Positions 35,290 through 44,221 of a stretch of DNA of 64,000 nt are shown here, piece by piece (positions within the stretch are counted from its first letter, which is position 1; every line of letters starts with the position of its first letter). The notes beneath the pieces were generated by a model. The model saw nothing but the letters and a program-made list of their open reading frames with translations, made no database searches and had not been told where the DNA came from. The translations under genes and the position numbers were made by a program. Location: the NCBI RefSeq assembly GCF_014648875.1, contig NZ_BMRY01000010.1:248001-312000 (forward strand), in the 5' to 3' direction. The stretch comes from Streptomyces parvus (GTDB lineage Bacteria > Actinomycetota > Actinomycetes > Streptomycetales > Streptomycetaceae).

Positions 35290-35298
35290 CTGAAGGAA

Positions 35299-35324
35299 GG
35301 GCCCCGGTCTTTGGACCGGGGCCC
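35299..35324 (+). terminator. Hairpin after tRNA-His
   Basis: GGGCCCCGGTC (35299-35309), loop TTTG, GACCGGGGCCC (35314-35324), followed by TTTC. Confidence 0.85.
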
Positions 35325-35405
35325 TTTCGCGTACGCGCTCCGCCGATCGGGCGATCAGGCGATCAGGTCAGAACGTGATGTTCGGGCGAGAACGAGGCGT
35401 TCGGA

Positions 35406-35996
35406 TCAGAACGTCACGTCGGAGCAGGCGTAGAAGGCATTGCCGGTGTCCGCGATGGTCCAGACGCCGAGGATCAGGTGCTTGCCCGACTTCTGCGGCA
35501 GCGCGCCGGCGTGGGTGACGGTGGAGCCGGGCTGCCGGCCGCCGAAGGGCACGGTCAGGAAGGGCTGCGGCTCCAGGTCGGCCCGGGTAAGGGGCTTCGC
35601 CGGGTCGTAGCCGTCCTTGGTGACGTAGTACCGGAAGTCGGTCGTGGCGTGCCGGGCGGTGATCCGCCAGCGGAAGGTGTGGCTCGCCCCGGCGGTCACG
35701 GCGGTGGCCGGCCAGGTGCCGCCGCGCGGATCGTCCAGCTCGGCGAAGCGCTGGTTGCCCCCGGCACAGATCAGACCGTCACGGGGGCCGCGCGCCGGAA
35801 AGCCCTTGGGGCCCTCGACACTCGGCGGCTCCCACTGGATCTGTCCGCAGTTGCGGACGGTGCCGTTGCCGCACAGCTGCTGCCTGCTGACCGGCGAGTC
35901 GGTGTAGCCGTGGCTCTGCGCGCTGCCGGAGGTGGCCAGCAGGGAGGCCCCGGCGATACCGAGGCCGAGGAGTAAGGACGTGATCTTTCTGCGCAT
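35406..35996 (-). CDS. Lytic polysaccharide monooxygenase, AA10 (chitin/cellulose-active)
   Basis: The 196-aa protein has a Sec signal peptide (RRKITSLLLGLGIAGASLLA) cleaved before His29, giving HGYTDSPVSRQQLC. His29 and the later His in GASHTFRW form the copper histidine brace; YACSDVTF closes the domain with a disulfide Cys. It is a single-domain enzyme of normal AA10 length and oxidatively cleaves crystalline chitin or cellulose. A DasR-type palindrome 66 bp upstream suggests N-acetylglucosamine-linked control, favouring chitin. The ceb genes next door handle cellulose products. Confidence 0.93.
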   Translation of the reverse strand: MRRKITSLLLGLGIAGASLLATSGSAQSHGYTDSPVSRQQLCGNGTVRNCGQIQWEPPSVEGPKGFPARGPRDGLICAGGNQRFAELDDPRGGTWPATAVTAGASHTFRWRITARHATTDFRYYVTKDGYDPAKPLTRADLEPQPFLTVPFGGRQPGSTVTHAGALPQKSGKHLILGVWTIADTGNAFYACSDVTF

Positions 35997-36061
35997 TCGG
36001 TGCTCCTGAGGTGAGGGGTGGAGCTTGCGGACAGACGGACCGAGCGCGGCGGCTCGCCCCG

Positions 36062-36077
36062 CTTGGTCTAGACCAAG
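36062..36077. promoter_or_regulatory. DasR-type (dre) operator upstream of the LPMO
   Basis: CTTGGTCTAGACCAAG is a perfect 16-bp palindrome containing TGGTCTAGACCA, the core of the DasR responsive element and of streptomycete chitinase promoters. Confidence 0.8.
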
Positions 36078-36154
36078 AAGGAGGCTAGCCCTGCCCTTTG
36101 GTCATGTCCATACCATTGAAGCCCCGCCCCGGATCGGAGCCGGCGCGCCCGCCC

Positions 36155-37216
36155 TCACGACGAGTCGCGGACCACCAGCTCCGTGGGCAGGACCACGGAC
36201 GGGCGCTCGTCGCCCGGGGTGCGGCCCGCGATCTCGTCCAGGAGGAGCTGGGCCATGCGGCGGCCCATCTCCTCTATGGGCTGGCGGACGCTGGTGAGGG
36301 CCGGGTGCATGTGGCGGGCGACCACCGAGTCGTCGAAGCCGACCAGGGCCACGTCCCCGGGGATGCGGCGGTCCGCCTCGCGCAGGACCTGGCGGGCGCC
36401 GGCGGCCATCACGTCGGAGGCGACGAAGACCGCGTCCAGGTCGGGGCGGCGGGCCAGGAGGTCGCGCATGGCCGCCGCGCCGCCCTCCTCGGTGAAGTCG
36501 GCGGGGGCGATGAGGCGCTCGTCCGGGGCCAGGCCGGCGGCGGCGACCGCCGCGCGGTAGCCGTCCAGGCGGCGCTGGGCCCCGTACACCTCCAGGCGAC
36601 CGGTGATCGTGGCCACCCGGCGGCGTCCCCGGGCGACGAGGTGCTCGACGGCGGCCCGCGCGCCCTCGAAGTTGTCGGAGTCGACCGAGGGCAGCGTCTC
36701 GGCCGCGTGCCGGGCGCCGCTGATCACGCACGGCATGCCCAGCTGCTCCAGGAGTTCCGGCAGCGGGTCGTCGGCGTGCACGGCGACCAGGAGGACTCCG
36801 TCGACGCGGTGGGCGGTGAGGTACTGGGCGAGGCGGCGGCGCTCGCGGTCGTTGCCGACGAGGGTGAGGAGCAACTGCATCTCGGTGTCGGCCAGTGCGG
36901 CCCCGACGCCGCGCACTATGGCGGAGAAGTACGGTTCGGCGAAGAAGCGGGTCTCCGGCTCGGGCACCACCAGCGCGATGGCGTCGGTGCGGTTGCCCGC
37001 CAGGGCGCGGGCGGCACGGTTGGGGACGTATCCCAGCTCGGCCACGGCCGCTTCGACCGCCTCACGGGTCGCGTCGCTGACCCGGGGCGAGCCGTTGATG
37101 ACCCGCGAGGCGGTGCCCCGGCCGACCCCGGCCCGTGCCGCCACCTCTTCGAGCGTGGGCCGCCCGCCGCTCCGTACTCGCGCTGCCGCCATGGCCGCCT
37201 CCCCGTTCCCGGTCAA
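36155..37216 (-). CDS. cebR: LacI-family repressor of cellobiose use
   Basis: The 353-aa protein has a LacI HTH at residues ~19-70 (RPTLEEVAARAGVGRGTASR VINGSPRVS; hinge GYVPNRAARALAG) and a periplasmic-binding-like ligand domain (VDSDNFEGARAAVEHLVARG; LVGFDDSVVARHMHPALTSV). Location beside bglC and cebEFG, plus three TGGGAGCGCTCCCA-type operators including one before its own start, identify it as CebR. In other streptomycetes cellobiose or cellotriose releases it. The gene ends near the LPMO promoter. Confidence 0.9.
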   Translation of the reverse strand: MTGNGEAAMAAARVRSGGRPTLEEVAARAGVGRGTASRVINGSPRVSDATREAVEAAVAELGYVPNRAARALAGNRTDAIALVVPEPETRFFAEPYFSAIVRGVGAALADTEMQLLLTLVGNDRERRRLAQYLTAHRVDGVLLVAVHADDPLPELLEQLGMPCVISGARHAAETLPSVDSDNFEGARAAVEHLVARGRRRVATITGRLEVYGAQRRLDGYRAAVAAAGLAPDERLIAPADFTEEGGAAAMRDLLARRPDLDAVFVASDVMAAGARQVLREADRRIPGDVALVGFDDSVVARHMHPALTSVRQPIEEMGRRMAQLLLDEIAGRTPGDERPSVVLPTELVVRDSS

Positions 37217-37284
37217 TTTCTCACAGCCGTAACGTCAATCCAAGTCCTGGATCGATCACCTCGACGAGCGTACGGACAGGGTAT

Positions 37285-37298
37285 TGGGAGCGCTCCCA
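37285..37298. promoter_or_regulatory. CebR operator upstream of cebR
   Basis: TGGGAGCGCTCCCA, a perfect copy of the known CebR box, is 69 bp before the cebR start; autoregulation is the simplest reading. Confidence 0.85.
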
Positions 37299-37314
37299 AA
37301 AGAGGTAACGGCAG

Positions 37315-37354
37315 AGCGGTGGGCCCGGTCGCCGAGACGACCGGGCCCACCGCT
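37315..37354 (-). terminator. Strong hairpin after bglC
   Basis: A perfect 17-bp stem (37315-37331 with 37338-37354, AGCGGTGGGCCCGGTCG and its complement) with loop CCGAGA lies 10 bp past the bglC stop and separates it from cebR. Confidence 0.85.
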
Positions 37355-37364
37355 TCCCCGAGGG

Positions 37365-38822
37365 TCAGGCCTGCGGGGGCAGCGCGTGACGGGCGATCAC
37401 ATCGCCGTACCAGCGGGCGCTGGACTTCGGCGTACGGCGCTGGGTCGCGTAGTCGACGTACACCGCGCCGAAACGCTTCGCATAGCCGTAGCCCCACTCG
37501 AAGTTGTCCATCAGGGACCAGAGGAAGTAGCCCCGTACGTCGGCCCCGTCGGCCACCGCCCGGCGGACCGCCTCCAGGTGGCCGTGCAGATAGGCGATCC
37601 GCTCGGGGTCGTGGACCCGGCCGTCCGCGTCCGGGGCATCGTCGAAGGCGGCCCCGTTCTCGGTGACCATCAGCGGCAGGTCCGGGTGCTCGCGGGATAC
37701 GTCCATGAGGAGGGCGTGCAGACCGTTCGGGTCGACCGACCAGTTCATGGCGGTGCGCGGCTTGCCCTCGGCCAGGTGGAAGGCCACGTGCTCGGAGCCG
37801 GGCCACGGGGAGTGGTCGCTGCTGCCGTGGCCGTCGTTGCGGGTGTCCCCGGCGCCGTCGGCGGGGGTCGAGACGATGGTGGGCGTGTAGTAGTTGACGC
37901 CGAGCACGTCGATCGGGGCCGCGATGGCGGCGAGGTCGCCCTCGCGGATCAACTCGGGCCAGTTCACGATGCGTTCGGTGTCGGCCAGCAGGTCTTCCGG
38001 GTACGCGCCCTTCAGCATCGGGCCGGTGAAGATCCGGTTGCCCACCGCGTCGATCCGGCGGGCCGCGTCCGCGTCCGCCGCGCTGTCGGTCAGCGGGCGC
38101 ACCTGGTGGAGGTTGAGGGTGACCGAGGTCTGCGCGGCAGCGGGGAGGTTCGCGCGCAGCGCCTCGGTCGCCCGGCCGTGGGCGAGGTTGAGGTGGTGGG
38201 CGGCCCGCAGCGCGGCGGCCGGTTCGGTGCGGCCGGGGGCGTGGACCCCGGAGCCGTAGCCGAGGAAGGCCGAGCACCAGGGCTCGTTGAGCGTCGTCCA
38301 CATCGAGACCCGGTCACCGAGCGCGCGGGCCATGATGGCCGCGTAGTCCGCGAACCGTTCGGCGGTCGCGCGCTCGGGCCAGCCGCCCGCGTCCTCCAGC
38401 TCCTGCGGCAGGTCCCAGTGGTAGAGCGTGGCGACGGGCTTGATCCCGGCGCCGAGCAGCTCGTCGACGAGCGAGCGGTAGAAGTCCAGGCCGCTTTCGA
38501 CGGCGGGGCCCCGGCCGGTGGGCTGGACCCGGGACCAGGAGACGGAGAAGCGGTACGCCTGGAGGCCGAGGCGCTTCATCAGGGCGACGTCGTCGCGGTA
38601 GCGGTGGAAGTGGTCGGCGGCCACGTCCCCGGTGTCGCCGTTCAGGACCTTGCCGGGCGTGTGGCTGAAGGTGTCCCAGATGGAGGGGGTGCGGCCCCGC
38701 TCGGCGGCCGCGCCCTCCACCTGGTAGGCGGCGGTGGCCGCGCCCCAGAGGAAGCCGGTCGGGAAGGGGGCCTGGGCGGCGGGTGCCTGCTGCGGGACCG
38801 TGTCGGGTCGGACGGCTGTCAT
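37365..38822 (-). CDS. bglC: Beta-glucosidase, GH1
   Basis: The 485-aa GH1 protein has FLWGAATAAYQVEGA at the N-terminus, acid/base Glu180 in TTLNEPW and nucleophile Glu388 in MVTENGAAF, plus the aglycone loop SLMDNFEWGYGY. No signal peptide is seen, so it hydrolyses imported cellobiose and cello-oligosaccharides in the cytoplasm. It follows cebG by 55 bp and may be read from the ceb promoter or its own; a CebR-like box overlaps its ribosome-site region. ATG 38822 has AGGGAG about 11 nt upstream. Confidence 0.94.
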   Translation of the reverse strand: MTAVRPDTVPQQAPAAQAPFPTGFLWGAATAAYQVEGAAAERGRTPSIWDTFSHTPGKVLNGDTGDVAADHFHRYRDDVALMKRLGLQAYRFSVSWSRVQPTGRGPAVESGLDFYRSLVDELLGAGIKPVATLYHWDLPQELEDAGGWPERATAERFADYAAIMARALGDRVSMWTTLNEPWCSAFLGYGSGVHAPGRTEPAAALRAAHHLNLAHGRATEALRANLPAAAQTSVTLNLHQVRPLTDSAADADAARRIDAVGNRIFTGPMLKGAYPEDLLADTERIVNWPELIREGDLAAIAAPIDVLGVNYYTPTIVSTPADGAGDTRNDGHGSSDHSPWPGSEHVAFHLAEGKPRTAMNWSVDPNGLHALLMDVSREHPDLPLMVTENGAAFDDAPDADGRVHDPERIAYLHGHLEAVRRAVADGADVRGYFLWSLMDNFEWGYGYAKRFGAVYVDYATQRRTPKSSARWYGDVIARHALPPQA

Positions 38823-38823
38823 G

Positions 38824-38837
38824 CGGGAGCGCTCCCT
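38824..38837. promoter_or_regulatory. CebR-type operator overlapping the bglC ribosome site
   Basis: CGGGAGCGCTCCCT keeps the 12-bp core GGGAGCGCTCCC with both outer bases changed. It starts 2 bp upstream of the bglC ATG and includes its AGGGAG ribosome site. Confidence 0.7.
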
Positions 38838-38877
38838 AGGGGAAGGTGAGGGGTGTGGGGAGGGGTGGGGTGGTGCT

Positions 38878-39798
38878 TCAGCCCTTGACCGCGCCGGACA
38901 TGATGCCGCCGACGATCCGCTTGCCGAAGAGGACGAACACCACGAGCAGCGGCAGCGTGCTGATCAGCGCGCCCGCCATCACGATGGACTGGTCGGGGGT
39001 GTACGAGGCGCTGAGCTGGCCGAGGGCCACCTGAAGGGTCGGGTTCTGCTGGTTGAGGGCCAGGTAGGGCCAGAAGAAGTCGTTCCACGCCTGGACGAAG
39101 GTGAGCATCCCGAGCACCATCATCGCGGGGCGCGCGACCGGCAGCACCACGCTGCGCACGATGCGGAAGTTGTTCGCGCCGTCGATCTTGGCCGCCTCGA
39201 TCAGCTCGTACGGCAGGGCCTCGATCAGGTACTGGCGCATGAAGAACACGCCGAACGCGCTCACCAGGGTCGGGAAGATCACCGATTCGAGCTGACCGCC
39301 CCAGCCGAGGCCGGACATCATCATGAACAGCGGGACGACGCTGAGCTGCGGCGGGATGGTGAGGGTGGCGATGACCGCGGTCATCAGCCAGCCGCGGCCC
39401 CGGAAGCGCATCTTGGCGAACGCGTAGCCGGCGAGCGTGCAGAAGAAGAGCGTCGCGAGGGTGATCGAGGACGAGACGATGACGCTGTTGAGGATCGCCT
39501 TGCCCAGGTTCGCCTGCTCCCAGGCGGTCTGGACGTTCTCGAACAGCTTTCCGCCGGGGAAGAACGGCGGGGTGGAGGCGAGGACTTCGTCCTGGGTGCG
39601 GGAGGCCGCGACCAGGGTCCAGTAGAGCGGCAGCAGCGAGCTGAAGCCCACGACGGCGAGCGCGACGTACGCGAACGGGCCGCCCTTCATCTGCTGTCCG
39701 GCGCCCATCCGGAAGCGGCTCGGGCGAGAGGGCCCGCCGCTCTTCGGGGCCGGGGCGAGCTTCACCGGAGTGGTGGGCGTGGTGCTGGTGAGGGTCAT
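38878..39798 (-). CDS. cebG: Cellobiose ABC transporter permease, MalG type
   Basis: The 306-aa protein has six hydrophobic helices and the EAA loop YELIEAAKIDGANNFRIVRS of MalG-like sugar permeases. A polar ~45-residue N-terminus precedes the first helix. It pairs with CebF; ATP is supplied by MsiK encoded elsewhere in streptomycetes (family knowledge), since no ATPase gene is present here. It overlaps cebF by 4 bp (ATGA). Confidence 0.93.
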   Translation of the reverse strand: MTLTSTTPTTPVKLAPAPKSGGPSRPSRFRMGAGQQMKGGPFAYVALAVVGFSSLLPLYWTLVAASRTQDEVLASTPPFFPGGKLFENVQTAWEQANLGKAILNSVIVSSSITLATLFFCTLAGYAFAKMRFRGRGWLMTAVIATLTIPPQLSVVPLFMMMSGLGWGGQLESVIFPTLVSAFGVFFMRQYLIEALPYELIEAAKIDGANNFRIVRSVVLPVARPAMMVLGMLTFVQAWNDFFWPYLALNQQNPTLQVALGQLSASYTPDQSIVMAGALISTLPLLVVFVLFGKRIVGGIMSGAVKG

Positions 39799-40811
39799 GA
39801 GGGCGCTCCCGGTCGGACCGCGGACGTACGGAAGAATCGGCCGACGATCCAGTTGGCCGCGGCGATGAGCAGCAGGAGGGCGAGCATCGCCCAGGCGACG
39901 GCGGCGGCCGGGCCGAGATGTCCGAGGTTCCAGCCGTAGTTGTAGAGGTAGATGCTGAGCGTCTCGTACTGGTTCTCGTTGCCGCCGGTGGCGCCCAGGG
40001 CACCGCCCTCCAGCAGCAGCGGTTCACCGAAGAGCTGCATGGAGCCGATCGTGGAGATGACGATGGTGAACAGGATCGTCGGCCGCAGCGAGGGGATGGT
40101 GACCTTGCGGAACTGCTGCCAGCGCGACGCCCCGTCCAACGAGGCCGCTTCGTAGAGGTCGTTGGGGACCGCCTGCATCGCAGCCAGGTAGATCAGTGCG
40201 TTGTAGCCGGTCCACCGCCAGATGACGATGATCGAGATGGCGAGCTTCGACGTCCAGTGCCCGTTGGCCCAGTTGACCGGATCGAAGCCGACGAGGCCCA
40301 GCGTCCAGTTGAGCAGTCCGCCGTCCGCCCGGAACACCAGGGCGAAGACGAGGGCCGCCGACGCCACGGAGGTGGCGTACGGGGTGAGGATGATCGTGCG
40401 CCAGAACGTGCTGGCCCGCAGGCGGTAGTTGAGGAGATGGGCGAGGCCCAGGGCCATCAGGAGCTGCGGGACGGTCGAGATGACGCCGATCAGGAAGGTG
40501 TTGCTGACCGAGGTCCAGAACTCGGGGTCGTGCAGGATCTTGTCGAAGTTCTCCCAGCCCACCCACTCCATGGAGTCCAGGCCGGTCATCGAGACCCGGT
40601 GCAGGGCGATCCAGCCGGTGTAGAGCAGCGGGTAGAGGCCGAAGGCCCCGAAGATCAGGAAGAACGGGGCGATGTAGGCGTACGGGGACGCCTTGTCGTC
40701 GAACCGCCACAGCCGGCTGCGCCACAACTGCCGCCGCTCGGCGGTCGGTTCCTTCTTCGATGTGCGGGGCGCTGGCGCGTCCGCGTCCCGGGTGGGGGTC
40801 GAGGTTGCCAC
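39795..40811 (-). CDS. cebF: Cellobiose ABC transporter permease, MalF type
   Basis: The 338-aa protein has about six helices and the EAA loop NDLYEAASLDGASRWQQFRK. The N-terminal ~45 residues are polar and Lys/Arg-rich. It forms the membrane channel with CebG and receives cello-oligosaccharide from CebE. A ~105-bp spacer separates it from cebE. Confidence 0.93.
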   Translation of the reverse strand: MATSTPTRDADAPAPRTSKKEPTAERRQLWRSRLWRFDDKASPYAYIAPFFLIFGAFGLYPLLYTGWIALHRVSMTGLDSMEWVGWENFDKILHDPEFWTSVSNTFLIGVISTVPQLLMALGLAHLLNYRLRASTFWRTIILTPYATSVASAALVFALVFRADGGLLNWTLGLVGFDPVNWANGHWTSKLAISIIVIWRWTGYNALIYLAAMQAVPNDLYEAASLDGASRWQQFRKVTIPSLRPTILFTIVISTIGSMQLFGEPLLLEGGALGATGGNENQYETLSIYLYNYGWNLGHLGPAAAVAWAMLALLLLIAAANWIVGRFFRTSAVRPGAPS

Positions 40812-40916
40812 GGGCGGGGAGTCCTTCCCTGGGGGCGGCTGGGGAGTCGGGCGGACGGGGCGGGCGGACGGGACAGCTGCCGCCCGCCCCGGAGGGCGAT
40901 GAGGGCCCGGGTCAGG

Positions 40917-42239
40917 TCAGCCGATGGCCTTGTCGATCGTCCGGACGGCCGCGTCCCAGGCCTTGTCGGGGCTGGTGCCGCGCTGCTCCATGTTGTTGAT
41001 CTGGGTGGAGATGGAGTCCTTGATCACGCCGTCCTTCGGGCCGAGGACCGCCTCGGGGATGGACTTCGCGCCGTCGGCGTAGATCTGGCCGATGGGGGCG
41101 TTGTTGAAGTACGGCAGGGTCGCGTTCTTCACGTCGGGCAGCTCGTAGGCGCCCTGGTTGGACGGGAAGACGCCGATCGCCTTGAAGACAGCGGCCTGCT
41201 GCTCGGGGGCGGTCAGCCACTTGACGAGCTTGGCGGCCTCGTCCACGTTCTTCCCGGACTTGGGGACGGCGAGGAAGGAGCCGCCCCAGTTGGCGGAAGT
41301 ACCGCCGGGGGCACTGGTGATGTCCCACTTGCCCTTGTTGGCGTCACCGGCGTACGTGGAGATCTGGCCGGCCATCCAGGCGGGACAGACGACGGTGGCC
41401 ACGGTGCTCTTGCGCAGGGCCGCCTGCCACTGGTCCTCGAACTGGGCCAGGCCCTGCGTCAGCTTCTTGGACGCGGCCTGGGCGGCGAGGTCCCAGCCCT
41501 TCTCGACACTCGCGCTGTCCTTGTAGATCGGCTTGCCGCTCGCGTCGTAGTACTGCTCGGGGCTGGAGCTGACCACGGCGTTGAACATGGCGCTCGCGGA
41601 GTCCATGAAGTACGTGCCGGAGGGGGCCTTCTTCTTGTACTGCTCGCCGAGAGCGAGGTAGGCCTCCCAGCCGCCCTCGGTCAGCTTCGCCACCTCGTCG
41701 CGTTCGGTGGGCAGCCCGGCCTTCTCGAAGAGTTCGCGGTTGTAGCAGAGGGACATGGGGCCGATGTCGGTGCCCGCGCCGATGACCGCGCCGCTGGGGG
41801 CGGTGGCCTGCTTCGCCTTCCAGGACACCCACTCGTCCACGCCGATGACCTTGGAGAGGTCGGCGAAGGAGTCCGCCTTGGTGTCGACGATCTCCTTGAT
41901 CCGGCCGACCTCGATGCCCTGGACGTCGGCGAGGCCGCTGCCGGAGTTCAGCTGCTGGAGGAGCTTGGGATAGTAGTTCTTCTCCTCGGCGGTGGTGTCC
42001 TCCTTGACCGTGATCTTCGGGTTCAGCTCGTGGTACTTCTCGAAGAGCCCGGCCTCCTTGTAACCGAACTGGCCGAAGTCGGCGACGGTCAGGGTGATGT
42101 TGCCGTTCGCGTCGGCTCCCTTGTCCGAGTCGGACGAGCCGCCGCACCCGGTGAGCAGGAGGGCCGTGACCGTGAGGCCCGTGGTGGCCACGAGGGCGGT
42201 TCTGTGGCGTCGACCGGCAACGCTGCGGGTGATGCGCAT
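40917..42239 (-). CDS. cebE: Cellobiose/cellotriose-binding lipoprotein
   Basis: The 440-aa protein has a lipoprotein signal (basic RITRSVAGRRHR, hydrophobic core, lipobox LLTGC) and a family-1 extracellular solute-binding domain (NGNITLTVADFGQFGYKEAG; LADVQGIEVGRIKEI; KTVDEAAKLVKWL-type NVDEAAKLVKWLTAP). It captures cello-oligosaccharides. ATG 42239 has AAGGAG at good spacing; a longer frame to 42296 would run into the CebR box and is unlikely. It is the first gene of cebEFG(-bglC). Confidence 0.93.
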   Translation of the reverse strand: MRITRSVAGRRHRTALVATTGLTVTALLLTGCGGSSDSDKGADANGNITLTVADFGQFGYKEAGLFEKYHELNPKITVKEDTTAEEKNYYPKLLQQLNSGSGLADVQGIEVGRIKEIVDTKADSFADLSKVIGVDEWVSWKAKQATAPSGAVIGAGTDIGPMSLCYNRELFEKAGLPTERDEVAKLTEGGWEAYLALGEQYKKKAPSGTYFMDSASAMFNAVVSSSPEQYYDASGKPIYKDSASVEKGWDLAAQAASKKLTQGLAQFEDQWQAALRKSTVATVVCPAWMAGQISTYAGDANKGKWDITSAPGGTSANWGGSFLAVPKSGKNVDEAAKLVKWLTAPEQQAAVFKAIGVFPSNQGAYELPDVKNATLPYFNNAPIGQIYADGAKSIPEAVLGPKDGVIKDSISTQINNMEQRGTSPDKAWDAAVRTIDKAIG

Positions 42240-42277
42240 TCCACTGCTCCTTGTTCCGGGGATCCGGCAATGGCGCA

Positions 42278-42291
42278 TGGGAGCGCTCCCA
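42278..42291. promoter_or_regulatory. CebR operator upstream of cebE
   Basis: TGGGAGCGCTCCCA is a perfect CebR box, 39 bp before the cebE start; flanking A/T extend the palindrome to 16 bp (ATGGGAGCGCTCCCAT). Confidence 0.88.
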
Positions 42292-42533
42292 TGCATCGAT
42301 GCCGGAAGGTTCCTGCCTCCAGGGGGTGGGTGTCAAGAGTTGAAGACGATTCCGTTGCCGAGGGATGTCCGGCGCGTCACGGAGGGGGTCCTGGGCAACC
42401 CTCCCGTCGGAAGGTGAACGGGGGCATCCCGGGGCCGGGTGAGGTGCCGGTGCACACCGCCCCTGTTAATTTCTCCTTTATGCGCCTTTTGATCATCTTG
42501 GTCGCCGACCCCAGCCCCGGTGAGTGAGGCAGG

Positions 42534-44210
42534 ATGGGCGTCCTGCGCGACCATCCCGAACTGGCCCTCTTCTTCTGCCTCGCGGCCGGCTATCTCGTCG
42601 GCAAGCTCCGCGTCGGCCCGATCACGCTCGGCGGTATCTGCGGCACCCTGATCGTGTCGCTGCTGATCGGCACCCGGCACGTCAACGTCGACGACGACGT
42701 CAAAACGGTCTTCTTCGCGCTGTTCATCTTCTCGCTCGGCTACCTGGCCGGGCCGCAGTTCTTCGCCAACCTCAACCGCAAGAGCCTGCGCTTCTTCACG
42801 CTCTGCCTGATCGAGCTGGTCTGCGTCCTCGGGATCGCCTTCGGACTGGCCAAGGCCTTCGACCTGGACGTGGGCACGGCCTCCGGCATCCTCGCGGGCG
42901 CGGCCACCGAGTCCGCCGTCGTGGGCACGGCCACCGAGGCGATCGGGAAGCTCAGCGACCTGACCTCGGAGCAGATCACCCAGTACCAGGGGCATGTCGC
43001 CACCGCCTACACGGTCTGCTACCTCTTCGGCCTGATCACCATCGTGCTCTTCACCAGCCAGATCATGCCGATGCTGCTGCGCATCAACCTGGCGGACGCC
43101 TCGCGCGAGCTGTGGGAGAAGATGCGCGGCGGGCAGGCCGGTCTGGAGTCCGACGAGCGCGAGGCGCTGCCCGGCATGGTGGGCCGCACGTATCTGGTGA
43201 CGCTGGCGGACGGCCGGACCGTCGGTGACCTCCAGAGCGCCATGGGCGGCCGGATCACCGTCGAGGGGGTCAAGCGCGGCAGCAGGCTGCTGACGCCCTC
43301 CCCCGGCCTGGAGCTGACGCTCAGCGATCTGGTGCAGGTGGTCGGGGAGCGGGCGGCGATCATCGACGCGGGCCGGGAGATCGGCCCGGAGACCCCGGCG
43401 GTTCCGGGGCTCGACACCCCGCTGGCCACCAGCCAGGTCGCCGTCACCGAGAAGGAGACGATCGGCGCGACCATCGACCGGCTGGAGAAACGGCACCCGG
43501 AGTTCCGCAAGGACGGGGTGTACATCACCGACGTGCTCCGCAACGACCAGCATCTGCCCGCCAGCGGCGAGACCGTCCTCGCCCGGGGCGACGTACTCAC
43601 CCTGGTCGGCGCCCGGGGCGGGCTGAACCGGCTCGTCGCCAAGCTCGGCGCGGTGGTGAAGAACGACGCCACCGACTTCGTCTACCTCGGCTTCGGCATC
43701 GTGGCGGGCTCGCTGCTCGGCCAGATCGTCGTCAAGCTCGGGGACGTCCCGATGTCGCTCGGCACCGGCGGCGGCTGTCTGATCTCGGGTCTGGTCTTCG
43801 GCTGGTTCCGCTCCCGCAGCCAGACCTTCGGGGCGTTCCCGCCGCAGGCCGCGACCACGCTCAAGGACATGGGCCTGGCCGTCTTCATCGCCTGTACGGG
43901 GCTGGCGGCGGGCCCGCAGGCCTGGCCGCTGCTGAAGGAGTACGGGGCGCTGCTGCCGTTCGCGGGCATCGCCATGGTGCTGGTCCCCGCGACGATCTCG
44001 CTGATCGTCGGGACCAAACTGCTGAAGATCGAGAAACCGCTCCTGATCGGCGCCATCGCCGGCCAGCAGTGCTCGACCCCGGCGATCACCTCCATCACCC
44101 AGGTGGCCCAGAGCTCCGTCCCGCTTCTCGGCTACACGATCACGTACACGCTCTCCAACTTCCTGCTGCCGCTGACCGGGCCCATCCTGGTCGGCGTCCT
44201 GGGTGCCTGA
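42534..44210 (+). CDS. aspT: Aspartate:alanine exchanger family transporter (AspT-like)
   Basis: The 558-aa protein has the AAE transporter plan: five to six N-terminal helices (FFCLAAGYLVGKLRVGPITL; LFIFSLGYLAGPQFFANLNR; ILAGAATESAVVGTATEAIG), a cytoplasmic pair of TrkA-C/RCK-C-like domains (LELTLSDLVQVVGERAAI; GETVLARGDVLTLVGARGG) and a second membrane half with AIAGQQCSTPAITSITQVAQ. With the downstream decarboxylase it should swap aspartate for alanine. ATG 42534 has GAGGCAGG upstream. An A/T-rich block at about 42463-42500 is the likely promoter region. Confidence 0.88.
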   Translation: MGVLRDHPELALFFCLAAGYLVGKLRVGPITLGGICGTLIVSLLIGTRHVNVDDDVKTVFFALFIFSLGYLAGPQFFANLNRKSLRFFTLCLIELVCVLGIAFGLAKAFDLDVGTASGILAGAATESAVVGTATEAIGKLSDLTSEQITQYQGHVATAYTVCYLFGLITIVLFTSQIMPMLLRINLADASRELWEKMRGGQAGLESDEREALPGMVGRTYLVTLADGRTVGDLQSAMGGRITVEGVKRGSRLLTPSPGLELTLSDLVQVVGERAAIIDAGREIGPETPAVPGLDTPLATSQVAVTEKETIGATIDRLEKRHPEFRKDGVYITDVLRNDQHLPASGETVLARGDVLTLVGARGGLNRLVAKLGAVVKNDATDFVYLGFGIVAGSLLGQIVVKLGDVPMSLGTGGGCLISGLVFGWFRSRSQTFGAFPPQAATTLKDMGLAVFIACTGLAAGPQAWPLLKEYGALLPFAGIAMVLVPATISLIVGTKLLKIEKPLLIGAIAGQQCSTPAITSITQVAQSSVPLLGYTITYTLSNFLLPLTGPILVGVLGA

Positions 44211-44221
44211 CGTGACCGCCC

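Noticed and set aside
39801..39810. GGGCGCTCCC near the cebF/cebG junction as a fourth CebR box
   Set aside because: Half of the palindrome core is changed (GGGCGCTCCC instead of GGGAGCGCTCCC), and it lies inside an operon with overlapping genes.
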